A stretch of 64,000 bases of DNA from Rhodeus uyekii (Eukaryota > Chordata > Actinopteri > Cypriniformes > Acheilognathidae). The stretch covers positions 1,445,501-1,509,500 of the forward strand of contig JAWRVZ010000102.1 in NCBI GenBank assembly GCA_037043235.1, given 5' to 3'. Positions 1 through 12,271 of the stretch are shown piece after piece (the stretch's first letter is position 1; every line of letters begins with the position of its first letter). The notes below the pieces were generated by a model. It saw only the letters and a list, made by a program, of their open reading frames with translations. It searched no databases and was not told the origin of the DNA. The position numbers and the translations under genes are program-made.

Positions 1-1080
1 AGAAGAGCTTTACGAAGACCTGCTGTGTCATCGTGTTACCAATGTATTACAATCCACACATGATATTTTAAACCTGTAATTATTAATAGTGGGAACAGCA
101 AGTGCCGTCCTAATAAAGAAGAAGGGATGCCTTTGGGCTCTGAGTGTGGTCTTGTCGTATGCCTGGGTGGTAAAAGCTGCAGTGGGATCATGAGGCTGAG
201 ATCAACATGACTCAACTAGTAATTAAGGATCTCATAGAGTGTGGCTCATCAGATAAGAGCAGCTCATTTTTTCATTCAAACTCAAATCTTTAGAGGTGGG
301 GGCATAGGTTGAAAGTAAAAGCTTATATTGGCACTGAAATTAATGTTGTGAGTCATGTTGTGCAATGCCTTGAGGCCTGAAATCTTGTTGCTTTTGTGCT
401 TTATTTGACTTTAACCTCTCTTTGGAAAGTGCAATGGGAGTTGGAATAACACATAAAACATATTTTTAACATGGACATTTATGCAAGAGATTCATCAGTT
501 CGTCCAAATGCTTTTTAGGGCCTCTGTGTATACAAATATTCATTTGTGTACATCCTCCTCTCAATTTTCTCAATGAGCAATTACTTTTTTGTTTATTTAG
601 GTTTGAAACTAAAATAACTTTTTTTGCTCTCTGCCCTCACACTGGCAAGCAGTCATGAACATTATTTGCTAGTTAGTGAAGTCTGAGGGGAGGAAAATGT
701 CAATTTACACGAGCTTTCCATTGTGCTGTCAACACTTTCCTTTTTACCACATGATTTCCTGTCCTCTAACACTCACGCAAGTATGAGAGAATGACTCTTA
801 TTTGTTTTTGCAGTACACATTAAAGTCATAATTACAGTATTAAATTATTTATCCATCCACGTATTTTTGTTTTAAAATTCACATTTCCCTCGTAATCTTG
901 AATCAAAATAACTTCGCCTCCCACTTGTAGTGACATTTCTTCTTTTCTCTGATGATGTTTTTTATCGGCGAAATCACATCACAGCAATAGCGAACAACAA
1001 CAATCCAATCAATTCCAGATAGACAAAATCAAGTCACACCCTGAATTTTTTTTTCTTGTTTGAGAAGCCATTTCCCTTTG
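1..1080. other. Intergenic stretch, no gene seen
   Basis: AT-rich sequence with homopolymer T runs and no convincing exon. No reading frame resembles a known protein, and no paired splice sites with coding bias stand out. It is probably intergenic, or an intron or 3' flank of a gene to the left. Confidence 0.5.
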
Positions 1081-1082
1081 AT

Positions 1083-2118
1083 ATACACAGACAAGCCAAA
1101 ACATAATGACCACCTGCAGAAATACGCTGTTGGTCCTCCGCATCATGCTGACCCGCAGAGGAATGCACTCTACAAGACCGCTGAATATGTCCTCTGGTAT
1201 CTGGCATCAAGACTTTTACAGCAGATCCTTTATTCCAAAGTGAAGCCGCAATGGATTAGACCTGTTTGTCGAGTACATCCCACAGGTTCAATCACATTGA
1301 GCTCTGAGGAATTTGGAGGCCAGGGCAACACCTTGAAGTCCTCACCATGTCCAAACCATTCTTGAACAAAGATGCCAGTTCCACCAGGGAACACCAGTGT
1401 AATGATGAAGGGGTGTACTTGGTCTGTAACGATGTTTAGGTAAGTGTCAAATTGATGTCTACATGAAAAGCCAGACCCAGGGTTTCACAGAAGAACATTG
1501 CCCAGAAGATCACACTCCTTCGCTTGTCGTTCTCCCATAGCACATTCTGGTGTCATCAATTCCCCGGGTAAAAAGCGTACACATACACAGCTGTCCACGT
1601 GAAGTAAAAGAAAATGGGACCATCTCCCACTGCTCCAAGGTCAGTTCCAACACTCGTGTGCCCATCGTAGTGACTTTAGTCTGTGGACAGGGGTCTACGG
1701 TTACACAGCCACATATGAATGAGGGTGCAATGACACATTCCTCCTATTCCTTCCTAACCATCATTACAATTTTGAGTGATTTGTGCAACAGATGGTCTTC
1801 TGTCAGTTTAGTATGGACAGGACAGTTTGGTTGATGACCCACTGGTTTGTGGGTCGTCCCTCCTCAGATGTTGGTAAAGTCCTACCACTGTTGCCCGGGA
1901 GCAACCCACAAGTCTCGCTGTTACAGAGAAACTCTGACCTGGTTGCCTGACCATACGAATTTGGCCGTAGTTTGATCAAAGTTGCTCAGGTCTTTATTCT
2001 GGCCCTTTTCTCCTGCATTCAAGAAATGATTGTTTGCTTACCATCTAATCTACCCAGTGTGGCCCTGTTTGGAGATAATCAATTAAATCAATGAGTGGTT
2101 ATAATGTTTTGGCTGTAC
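1083..2118 (-). mobile_element. Decayed Tc1-type DNA transposon, transposase on minus strand
   Basis: The ends are inverted: the left end carries AGCCAAAACATAATGACCAC and the right end GTGGTTATAATGTTTTGGCT, which are near reverse complements. Between them the sequence follows, in antisense, a widespread fish Tc1-family transposase. Recognisable stretches are GAATTTGGAGGCCAGGGCAA (about 1310), GGGGTGTACTTGGTCTG (about 1410) and a TTTGGCC...GTTGCTCAGGTC block near 1960-1990. The length of about 1.04 kb is somewhat short for a Tc1 element. Stops and small indels break the frame everywhere, so it is a dead copy. Family identification is from memory of the consensus; the exact ends may be off by a few bases. 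Confidence 0.85.
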
Positions 2119-2765
2119 ATCACAATAGGAAAGTAAAAGAAAAGACTTCAATTGCATGCCAACTTCACCGTGCAGAAAGCATATATGTAAGAGATGTTGC
2201 ATAATGTTACATACTTGAAGTCTATTACACAAAATGATGGATTTTATATTGTATTTTATATTCATTATTGCACTGCACTTTTAAATTCAAGCTTCCAGGT
2301 GCCCAGAACCATGCAAGCTATTTGGATGATGGTTTATAACAATAATGTCCTCTGCTTATTGAATTCTTTCCCCGTGCACACACGCTTAGCGTGTAGCTTC
2401 AGGCAAAAGCTCCTGATAGTGCAGTAAAGCTGCAGGTCATTTTTCCAACAGCCCCTCTGATTCTTTTTTATGCTCAGTTATTATTGAATTTACTGTTTTT
2501 GTTTTTGTTTTTTGGATGTTTATTATGAACAATGTGAAGCCAGGTTTAATATTTATGAATGCCTTACTGCTTCTGTAAAATAAAAACGGTTTCTCTTACA
2601 TGGAAGAAATTAAGAAAACATTCCAGATGTTCATTTATCCATGTATTTTTTATGGTATCTTTCTCAACAAAACATTTTTCTCGGGTGACCATGTTTTGCC
2701 ATGCATTATATTTTTTCCTTTTTGGACTCTAAACTACAACTGTTACGTGATTTTAAGATGACTTT
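2119..2765. other. Intergenic AT-rich stretch, nothing recognised
   Basis: No exon, RNA gene or repeat boundary was recognised. Short open frames here have no coding character. Confidence 0.4.
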
Positions 2766-3119
2766 TGTCACAGTCTTGTTGTGTCTCTTCACACTTCCTG
2801 TTTCCTTCTGTGCGCTTCTCTGTGTCATTTCCTTCACCCGTCGTGTCAATCACTTCCCTCCTTAGGATTGTCACCTGTCCCCAATCTTACCCTGTATAAT
2901 AGCCCTCATGTGTTCTCTTGTCTTTTTCAGTTGTTACCGATGTTTTTTTATTCAAGGGTGGATGTTCCCCTGTTTCTCTGTGGTCTCCAGTTTTTGCACG
3001 AGTGTGCGCTTTTGTTTTAGAATTAAAGTTTTTTGATTTTGAGTTGTGTAAATAAAACGAAGACTGCACTTGATCTTGTTCTTCTTGAGTTCATCCTCCT
3101 GCATCATACAACTGTTACA
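2766..3119 (+). repeat. LTR-like segment, probably a solo LTR
   Basis: The segment begins TGTCAC and ends GTTACA. It holds a pyrimidine-rich body with CACCTGTCCCCAATCTTACC, a TATA-like TATAAT near 2893 and a poly(A) signal AATAAA near 3051, the order expected of a retrotransposon LTR. Its style resembles fish Gypsy-type LTRs. No convincing target-site duplication was found, so a retroposon 3' tail is an alternative. The open frames across it on both strands are shadows. Confidence 0.4.
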
Positions 3120-3690
3120 ACGTTAGAGTCAAATAAATTGAAAGTTTTAGAAGAGTAAATCGCATTAAAGCATACAGGAGTATGTAATGGATGCTTCCGA
3201 AAACGTAGGCAGCTGACTTGTTGCTTCGCTATCTTTAGGCAATGACTCTGCATGCAGCGTTTGCACACCAAAGGTACCTCACAAAACTTTTTTCGGACAG
3301 ACTTCTGAGGCAGCGTAACAGTTAATGATATATAGCAAAATACAGAGAACTTTCAGACACCATCTTTCTTTTTCTAGCTCAACTGTCACCCAATGGAACA
3401 CAAAGGATTGTGGGATATCAATGGCAGTGAAGGACACATCTATGCTGTCTTCAAAAATCGATCAGATGAAAGTATCTCAGCAGACAGGAAGTGAAGCAAA
3501 CACTGGATTCAGAAGTGCCTTGATGCCTTCCTACCTCCCTACCTCAGAATGAGTCCTCCGAAGGCAGCATTTTGGAGGTTATTTGAGGCCAATGTGTTGT
3601 AATTATTACATTTCAGGAAGTTAATTGCAAATTTTAATTATACTGACACTTAGTGGCATGGATGCAGCATAGCAATAAAGCAAAGGTTTT
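3120..3690. other. Intergenic stretch, nothing recognised
   Basis: No repeat or exon was identified. A short open frame near 3325-3552 lacks any recognisable domain. Confidence 0.35.
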
Positions 3691-3699
3691 TGCCTTATT

Positions 3700-3862
3700 T
3701 ACATTTATGCATTCGGCAGATGCTTTTATCCAAAGCGACTTACATTGCATTCAAGAAACACATTAACATTCTAATAAGTTTTTGCTTTCCCTGGGAATCG
3801 AACCCATGACTGTGGCATTGCAAGCGTCACACTCTACTGTCTGAGCTACAGGAAAGACAGCA
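3700..3862 (-). repeat. tRNA-derived SINE (HAmo-like), minus strand
   Basis: Read on the minus strand it starts with a tRNA-like head: TGTAGCTCAGACAGTAGAG resembles box A, and the box B GGGTTCGATTCCCAGG lies close to it. It continues into a tRNA-unrelated body and ends in the L2-type tail AAGTCGCTTTGGATAAAAGC followed by ATCTGCCGAATGCATAAATG. The same family recurs at 14640-14770 and 16086-16250. It is not a functional tRNA gene. Confidence 0.75.
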
Positions 3863-3869
3863 AGGCTAT

Positions 3870-4997
3870 TTGCAAGTACATTTGTGCAAATAAGGCATTT
3901 ATTTCATTGTGATTCATTTATTTTGTGAGTGAAAAATGTTTGAAAGTGAGGAGTAATGTAAGTATAGAACTTTATACTTTTAAAAAGTGAATCTTCAAGT
4001 AATCTTCAAGTTAAGTACAGTAATATGATTACTGCTGAAGATTCAGACTTTCATCCTGTTTAAACCCTAAAAGATAAATCGAGTATACATTTTATTGCTT
4101 TTAGACATTTTAGAACTTATTCTACGACAACTGAGTTATTAAATTAAGTTAAACTCATATTTGCTGGTTTATTTTCAAACAAATTAGTTATTACACTGGA
4201 CATAATTATACCAATAACTTCTCTCAAATGGTTTACTTTCCCCACCTATTAGAGTAAAAAAATCCATTATTTATACGGAATCAAAAGCCTTTAATTGTTT
4301 AGATATTTGTGAGGCAGGTTTGCATAAGACTCTTCTGTCACAGGATCCCTAATTATTAACAACACTGACACAGAGACGATTGTTCCCACAGAACACCTGC
4401 ACAAAGGGTGGCCATTTTTCATTCTGCTTCACTCTCATCAATATTCTGCAGATGCGTAAGCCCTAATTATATATTATCCTCTGTTTTCACAGGATTATTC
4501 TGTGTTGGAAAAGAACTGCTTGCTTATTTGTCAGTTAGAAAAGGGTACTATGCTCTTGTCGAAGTGATTTGATCAAAATAAATGACCTTGATTTCCAAAC
4601 AAACGGTTATGCTTCCACAGATGTGTTTTAAGTTCACTGTGTGCTGATCTGTCATAATTGTACCTCAGCAAAATGTTCATTCTGAAAGGGCGCTGCAGAA
4701 CACTGATAGTAACTCAAACTAGTATTGACCCCTGACATTTTTTGACTAAAGTTCACTAAATTGACCTTTTAAGTTACATGGTACCTGGCTGTGCAGAGCT
4801 ACATGTGCAGTTTTTGTAAGAAGTGACAATTAGTCACCAGTATAAGCAATAGACAAGATGTGGAGATCCCACTTTGGGTTTAAACAGTTTGTCATTTGTC
4901 ATTGATAAATGGGAAGAATTAACAGATTAGGTCATTTATTAATAACTGGAATGCACGCATGAAAGGCAATTTGTGTTGTTTTCTCAAACACTGTCAA
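3870..4997. other. Intergenic AT-rich stretch, nothing recognised
   Basis: No exon or clear repeat was recognised in this stretch. Confidence 0.35.
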
Positions 4998-4998
4998 T

Positions 4999-5267
4999 AA
5001 AGGAATAGTTCACCCAAAAATTAAAATACGGTCATCATTTACACACTCTCATGTCAAATCTTTATCTCTTTAAATCTGCAAGATAAGATATTGAACGTCT
5101 ATGTTTTTTGTCCATCCAACGAAAGTCAATGTTGTTTTGGACCCCACTCAGTTTCGGTCTATGGACAAAAACAGTTCCTCTTCAAGATACTTTCTCTTGA
5201 GTTCTGCAGGAAAAATAAAGCCATAGAGTCTGAAATAACATTTACTTTTAGAGTGAACTATCCCTTA
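4999..5267. repeat. MITE of the common cyprinid 'AATAGTTCACCC' family
   Basis: The left end AAAGGAATAGTTCACCC and right end AGAGTGAACTATCCCTT form terminal inverted repeats. The interior matches the familiar motif in which a call for TCATCATTTACACACTCTCA follows the left end. It has no coding capacity. Related fragments are at about 8670-8895 and 58180-58405. Confidence 0.75.
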
Positions 5268-5495
5268 GATCCACTAGAATACTATCACAAACTCATTCCT
5301 CATTTACATTTGCAAAAAACAAAGTCAAGACTACGCCTATCCCATAACACTGCGACGGACACAATGGATTGTTAGTCCGAGGGTTAATATTTATGCAGTG
5401 CATCTGTAATGTGACTGCTACGTTTTGCACTTCTTCCCCAGGGATTTAAAAGCTGACCAATTAATCACACGCACACACCATTGCACCACTTCTTG

Positions 5496-5503
5496 TATAT
5501 AAA
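5496..5503 (+). promoter_or_regulatory. TATA box of a candidate distal slc4a2 promoter
   Basis: TATATAAA sits about 30 bp upstream of a stretch that ends in a strong splice donor (ACAG|GTGAGT at 5706/5707). This is the layout of a TATA-driven first exon. Assignment to slc4a2 rests only on strand and position, 6.5 kb upstream of its first coding exon. Confidence 0.4.
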
Positions 5504-5526
5504 GTGAGTCTTGAGTGCCCTTTACA

Positions 5527-5706
5527 AAAAAGTTGACTGATTCTTCATGAGTGGACATGCAAAGGTTTCCAGGCGAGAACTGACAGCAATCACTCCTCCT
5601 GATAGCTGACTTAGTGCAACTACATCGTCATTATTTTATTTATTTTTTTGGTCACCAGAGCACAAATATTTAGCCTTTGGAAAACTGGAAACCTCTTGCA
5701 TGACAG
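5527..5706 (+). other. slc4a2: Candidate noncoding first exon of slc4a2 (distal promoter)
   Basis: The stretch lies just downstream of the TATA box at 5496 and ends in the donor CATGACAG|GTGAGT. No open frame would join the coding exon, so it would be 5' UTR. SLC4A2 in mammals uses several alternative first exons, which makes such an exon plausible. The start is an estimate from TATA spacing. It could instead belong to an unrelated noncoding transcript. Confidence 0.35.
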
Positions 5707-8340
5707 GTGAGTTGGTGTTTTTTTCCTGTCTGGTGCACCACCTGAGAGTCTTCGACTAAAACTGCTTTCTACTATGAGGTATATTTTCATTGCTACATTT
5801 TATTTCTTCAATGTCTGTTGTTTTACTTTTTAATGAATTATTGTGGGGTGGTTGATGCTCAACCTTCAGATCCTTTTTTTAAACCGGTCGTTTCATTAAC
5901 TTGTTGTGAATTCTAGTAATGGTCAATGTTTGACTGAAGTTGACGGAGCTTGCAGCTCATGCTATAACGTCGGAGCTTATTTGACATTTAGTATGTTTTC
6001 TTCGCACGGTACATCAAGTCCAGACAAGTGATGAGGTCGGTAATCGTTTGAGCTCCGTTGTTCGCCTCATAATGTCCTCGTATTTATTGAACACACCCGT
6101 TAAACACCGCTTATGCCGACGAGCGACGCGACACTACTAACAAACAGCGCGTGATGTCAATTGTAAATAATGCGGTATCGATCGTTTAAAACAAAATAAC
6201 GTGAGCCTCGTAGTTTTTTGCGTCACTTGATACAAAATCTCTGAATGCAGCATATCCACGTTTTCCTTCGCGTTTCGTTTCGTACTGAACATTATTCCCA
6301 GACGACATGAAACGAGTTGGTTTGCTCGACAGACACGTGCATTGATCGACCCGGTTTGTGTTCTCAACGCTCAAAGTGTTTGACGGCAAATGAGTCTCTA
6401 ACGTTAGTTAAACTAGACAGAAGATTAATCAGCGCGAGAACGAACAGCAGAGATATATGTGAAGTAGTAAGCATGATAAACAAAGAGTCAAATTTGGACT
6501 GCAGTTTGTTTGATTACTCATGGACCATGGTGATCACAATACCATGGTAACCCTTAACAATTCGGATGGGATCCTCTTAAAGCATTTCCAATAACCGTAC
6601 AGCATCAAATATACATTTTTAAGCAGACTATGGACCTTGGTGTGCATGTAAATATGGTCAGTGAACACAGTTTCTCTTGGTTTGTTTTTAGGTTAGCTTA
6701 TTACATTGGCATTATGGATAAATGTTTCCAGACCATTGGTTTTCTTTTCTTCAGGTCAGTTTAACTTGGCAGTATGGTCTTTATCGGCACATACAGACAT
6801 ATACTTTGTCATTCTGGATGTCTGAATTGGCAGGCTTGTTTTTGGGATATCTCCATTTGTAAATGAAGACCTTAACAACAAATATTTGTCGCTGTAAAAA
6901 TAACTCCCTCTAACACCCTGCACCCTCCCTTCTTCTGCTCCCACCACAGCTGCTGGAGCTGAAAAAGTGGTTTGGCAGGGTTATGGTTATCCCAAAGCAC
7001 TAATTGTCCATAATAAGCCCACCAGTTGCTTGTTCCCTTATGCCATATTTCCAGGTTTTCAAAGGTTTGTACTGGGCTATGTCTTTCACAAGTACCATAA
7101 TCAGAAAACAGACACAGAATCAGCTTGTGGCGAACCCTGGACTGCCATGCAATGAGGCATGATTGCTGAATGCATCAGGGTGTATTTATGAAAAGAAAAT
7201 CTGCACAGGTCGAACAGGAAATGACAGCGTTCAGTTATAATTTAGCATTATAATAGCATCCTTGTAACATGAAATTAAACTGTACTATTTCATTGCTGGT
7301 GGCTGGATTGCATGGTGTGGAACAGTTCAGCCGTGAATTCACGTCATCGCAGGATCACAGTTATCCATTATATCATAATGTTCAAGACTAGGATTACGTT
7401 TCTATGTTAAATGCATTATGAAGACGTCATTTTGCAATTAAGACTATAACCTCAGGAAACAATAAAGATATGAGGCGAATTTCCTAGAACAGTGCTGGGC
7501 ATGTAATCAGTTAAACACAAACTATTGTACTGCAGTTTGTCACAGAGACTTAGTAACGTCCAGTGGCTGCTGAGGTCATAAGCAGAATAAAGCATATCTC
7601 CACTGATAGAACAAGCATGCCAATTTGCTAGAAAAGCTAATGAGCTTATCCGTGTTTTATTGTTTGAAAATTTAACTCTCAATTTTGAACAATAGTAAGA
7701 ATAATATTGTGGAATACTGTTGACCATCACAAAAAAATAAAAGAAAATAAAAAAAGTATAGAGGCACTTATAATGGAAGTGAATGGGGACAATTTTCGAT
7801 GATTTAAAAGCAGAAATGTGGAATGTCTTATAATTTAATAAAAGAAATTACATTAATCCTTCTGTTAAAAGTTTCTATCATCAATAATGTTATTTGAGTT
7901 GTAAACCTGTTTAAAATTTCACAACATTATGCCACAAATGAGGTCCTTAGCTTCTACTGAAACAGAATATTCTTTTAGTGTTCATTTATCTGTTTTGAAA
8001 CATTAAGTTGACAGATTTCTGATTTTGTATCCAACTCTGCTATTCTTTCATAGTCGAATAGTTGGTGAATAGAACAATCAACTTTGTTTAATGCATATGC
8101 AATTGAAAACTGTCACTTTTGCTCACACTTTAATAAAATCATGCATGGTCATATATTAAGTATATCTGTAGATGCCTAACAGAGCACTTGGGTGTGTGTA
8201 TCTTTTCAAATGATGGAGTTTTGGTCATAGCACCGTATTGTTGAGTCATGTCCCGTTGGTCACATGTTTGTCAGAGGGCTAAAGGAGGAAACTTAATCGA
8301 GGGGGGAGGGACAGCTATCACTGGGTGCCTCAAGGTTGGA
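5707..8340. other. No gene seen; CpG-richer patch at about 5.96-6.45 kb
   Basis: No coding exon was recognised. CpG dinucleotides are clearly denser around 5960-6450 (for example GACGAGCGACGCGACAC near 6118) than in the flanks, so this patch may be an unmethylated regulatory region near the slc4a2 5' end. Overlapping open frames on both strands there have no recognisable product. Confidence 0.35.
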
Positions 8341-8614
8341 AGTGAACAGCATGTGTGTGTGACAGATAGAGAGAGAGAGAGCAAGACAGAGAGAGGTTAG
8401 GGTAAAAGGGTAGTGTGCGACTACTTCCAGAACAGCTTTTCTGTTCTCCAATCACTGCCTTTTTTCACCCTCCTCTCCCTCCTCTCCCTCCTCCTCCTCC
8501 TCTTCTGTGTTTCTTTCTTTCTGTCTTTCGGTGGCTGTTTGGCTTCAGTGGGTCTTTGCCATCACACTACAATGACTGCTGAAGCTGTAGTCTGCCTGCA
8601 GTGAGCATTCTGAG
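8340..8614 (+). other. slc4a2: Candidate second noncoding first exon of slc4a2
   Basis: A GA-rich and then CT-rich stretch (8360-8400 and 8460-8510), TATA-less, leads to the donor ATTCTGAG|GTAAGA at 8614/8615. An ATG at 8571 opens only a ten-codon frame that stops before the donor, so the exon would be noncoding. The position fits an alternative slc4a2 promoter 3.6 kb upstream of the first coding exon. No transcript evidence is available. Confidence 0.35.
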
Positions 8615-8669
8615 GTAAGATTGTCTCTCTGTTTGTAGCAAAGCTTTTCTACTCTGCAACAAGGTCTAG

Positions 8670-8895
8670 TTAAAGAGATAGTTTTTAGATGGTTATGCTT
8701 ACCTTCATGTTGTTTCAAACCTGAATGACTTTCCTACTCCCTACGGAAACCGATAAGATATTCTGAAGAATGTTACCAACTATGGTAACCAAACTATTTT
8801 GGTGACTATTGACTCATTGTATGGACATAAAAGACGCACCGATACACTCTTCAAAATATCTTCTTATGTGTTCCATCAAAAGAAAGTAAGTTTTA
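8670..8895. repeat. Partial MITE, 'AATAGTTCACCC' cyprinid family
   Basis: The segment opens with a decayed left end (AAAGAGATAGTTTTTA) followed by ACCTTCATGTTGTTTCAAAC and CTGAATGACTTTC, which match the interior of the family seen intact at 4999-5267. The right terminus was not found. Confidence 0.6.
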
Positions 8896-11800
8896 GCCAC
8901 TGGTTTGATGTCTTTTATTTTTATTTTTTTATATATATTTTTTGGTATATTCATTGTATGGAAAGGGTATGTTCATATTTTTGTAGAAGAACATGCTCAT
9001 AAAGTGTTTGCTGTTTTATTTTGCTGAAAATGTAACTGCAGCCCTTCCTGTCTTACAAAGTGTTTCCTGCTGGAATTTTTCAATTTCGCACACATTATCA
9101 GGGAGAGAGGAATGATACGGTTAGAAATATGCTTCAAAGAATCGTTTTTGCCTGTTTTGTTTTTGTGTGTGTGTGATTGGACTGTGATTGTTCAGGAATG
9201 CGGCTCTTTCTCTCTCTTTGGTCTCTCATGCGCTGTGTATCCAGCCTAGAAAAGGTGAGGATAGAATTAAGCTTGGTATCAGCACAACAATGACTTTGGC
9301 TCAGATTAAGATCATTAGATGACTCAGTGAATCTTCTAATATACTGAAGGATTGAATCATTTTCTAACAAATCTGTTCTATTTAGTGCTCCAAACTGTTG
9401 CTAACAATATAAAGATTTGGGGTTTGATAGACTAGGGAATGCATGGGCAATAAAATGTATAGCTTCAGCTTGAATGCATTGTAAATCACTTTGCCAATTG
9501 AATACATATAAATGCAAATTCATCTAAATATAGTGCTATGCAATGCAATGTTGATTTGCATGCTGTAAAACTGTACTATTGTAATGTTTTGTTAGAAACT
9601 ATTATTTATTTCACACAGTTCTGTATTTAACGCTCACATGGTATTTGAGCAGTATGAGAATAAGCCTCAGTGTGGATGTTCAAATAGTCTCTGGGGAGCA
9701 TCTCTGCTGAATCACTGTCCTCAGTCACCTTTAGAGTACAAACACACAGTGGCAATTTCAATCGATACATTGAAAATCCAGGCATTTTTGTTTAAATCTA
9801 AATGAAATATAGAACAACTTATATTATAAAACAAACAAATATAAGAGTTTGGCACATATAAAACAAAGAAATGCTAAATTATAGTATAAGGACACATTGA
9901 AAAACCTTTTTATTTCAATTTGCTCATAAAGCAAATGTTTTGGATTTTGAATTAAAAACAAAATTAGTGTAGGCAATTATTTTAATAAACATTTTTTGTT
10001 ATACTGGTTGAAACTCTTCTCATCCTGATAGCAATCAATAATAGAAGTTGTCTGTCTAAGTATTAAAACATGTATCTTCTGTGGAAGTCACAGGACCAAG
10101 AAAAACCTGTTTGTCCAATCATTGCATTCAGACCGAATGCAATGATATGATGTCCTACCTGCCTGTCAAATGTATTTACATTCCTCCGCACACCCTGATC
10201 ACGCAGACATCACACGTCATTGGCATTTTCTATTATGCAGAGTTTCTAGACAGTCACAGAGCACCACAAAGAAACAGCAGCCACCTTTTAAAGTTCCTCC
10301 TGAACCAAATCTTAAGCTGTTCACACCATGTCCTAACTCTGATTACAAGATAGCAACCAGTAACATTCTACCTGGCGCTCTACATCCTCAGACTCGTATA
10401 TATGAATTTCTGTCAATAGCATCAACACCGAAAAGAACCTGCAGCAGTCAGGTGGTACAACGAGTGCTCTGTAAGTTGTTTACGTTCATTGGTACTGTAA
10501 TGTGATGTGCTTTGACACATGAGATAATTTAATGCCGTCTATGACGTCTTAATGTCGTCTAATGACACTTTGAAGACGCTGCTTTGTGTGTTCATGTGTT
10601 TTGAAGGAGGCATGGCTTTGTAGAGCGCTCTGAAGGGAGGGGAAAGCTAACCCTTGCTTTCAAAGCTAGCTTGCTATTGCTAGTGTGTCCGAAGATCTTT
10701 ACTCTACCTTTAAGCAAAGAAATGCTGTGAAATATTGAGTACAGTATATCTGTCTTCAAGTAAGCAAATTTATGACACTTACCATGTATACTCCTTTGTA
10801 TAAATGTTTCGATTTCCTTCCTCGTTGTCTTTGGATCATTCTCAAATCATGCCGGACAACATGATCAACAGGTTGTATGCAAACGTGTGGAGTTAATGCA
10901 GCTGGAGTACTGGTGTCATTAAACCAAAATGTGGTCATGTCATCAGCACATGGCTCTGAACAATATCTTTGCACAATAATGATATTAGAACGCAATACGT
11001 GGAAATACTATTTGTAAAACTTTTTCTTGAGTACGTTTTGAAGACTTGTAAAGCACATGAACTTCACCTATAATAACTACTCAGCCTTGAAAAAAGTGTT
11101 CTCTGTTTAGGCAAGTGCATGTTTCACCAGCGTCACACACACTACTTAACCTTTGAATGGAGGGTGCCACAGGAAACTTTAAGAAAGAGTCGGGGGAAGT
11201 AGATAAACTGTTTGAGCTGGCATGTTTCAACTGCAGTGTCAATGTTTTTAGTGTCCTTATATTTTGTATCTAGACCTCCAAGTTACAAATTATCGTTCAG
11301 AAGTTGTTTGTTGCCATTGTTATTCTCTCTCTCTCAATCTCTCCACCCTCTCGGCCATAGTGTTTTTGTAATGGCTCAGTTAACCCGTCCATTATGAGTG
11401 GAATATTTAAAAAGAAATTACCGATGGTTCTGTTGGAAGAAATTAATTATTTGACCTTTCACATACTGTGACCTTACACCTACATCTGTATCAATTTGAA
11501 TAAGGATGTGGCTTCTTAATGTTGGTGTTTTCCATTGAGAAATGTTACAGAATTTCCTGTGACTTGGCGCATTTATATATAGATGCTGTTACTGTGATAT
11601 TGTATATGAGCTTTGACCTTGTTGTTGACTGATGCCCAGACAGATTTACAGTGTCTGAATATCTCTCAAATGCAGCATACAAACGTCAAATTGAAGAAAA
11701 AATGTAAGATCGAAAAGGATCTTTCAGCCTTTGGTATTCTTGGGTTTCCAAGGATGTGGAAATGGCTATCATGGAAATATGATTTTATATATCATCCTTA

Positions 11801-12112
11801 AGAACTTGAAACGGTGCATATATAAATGTGATGTTGCAAATGATTTTGTGGTTTACTCTCATCATAAGTGAAATGCCATATATAAAAAATAGTTCTGCTG
11901 GGTCTTTGAAAGGCTTCCAGCAATATGCATTTACTGCTATTCACAGATTTTATAAATTATGTTACTATTTAACCATATGAATCTTTACTTTAGGGCTTTA
12001 AAGCTGTTAATGGACAGGATTTTTAAAGCCAAGTCATTGTTTATATAATTTAAATTGGTGTGTCTTGGAACTTTTAACCAAGAATATTTTCTTTTTCTAT
12101 GCATTACATCAG
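8896..12112. other. Noncoding stretch upstream of slc4a2 coding exon 1
   Basis: No coding exon or clear repeat was found in about 3.2 kb. Open frames near 10081-10505 and 11212-11397 show no domain and no splice context. The region would be intron 1 if either upstream candidate first exon is real. Confidence 0.4.
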
Positions 12113-12271
12113 GTTATGCTGCCCGAAAGTTCCCAGTTGAGTCTGAGTGAAAGAGAAAAGGGCTAAAGTCAGCACACTTCACAGCATCAGCAACAAACCT
12201 GATTATAAGAAATGAGTGACCCTCAGGATGCCAGTGATGTCACGTCTGCCGCAGGCTTGACAAAACATTTG
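12113..12271 (+). other. slc4a2: slc4a2 first coding exon with 5' UTR and start codon
   Basis: The exon is bounded by the acceptor TTACATCAG at 12112 and the donor TTG|GTAAGT at 12271/12272. ATG at 12212 begins MSDPQDASDVTSAAGLTKHL. This start was chosen because it is the only ATG in frame with the next exon, and stops precede it in the leader. The 99-nt leader starts right after an acceptor site, so at least one noncoding exon must lie upstream. Confidence 0.8.

Noticed and set aside
10081..10505. A small protein gene (overlapping open frames of 90 and 111 codons)
   Set aside because: No domain, no splice context and no resemblance to a known protein; two frames are open over the same DNA, as expected by chance.
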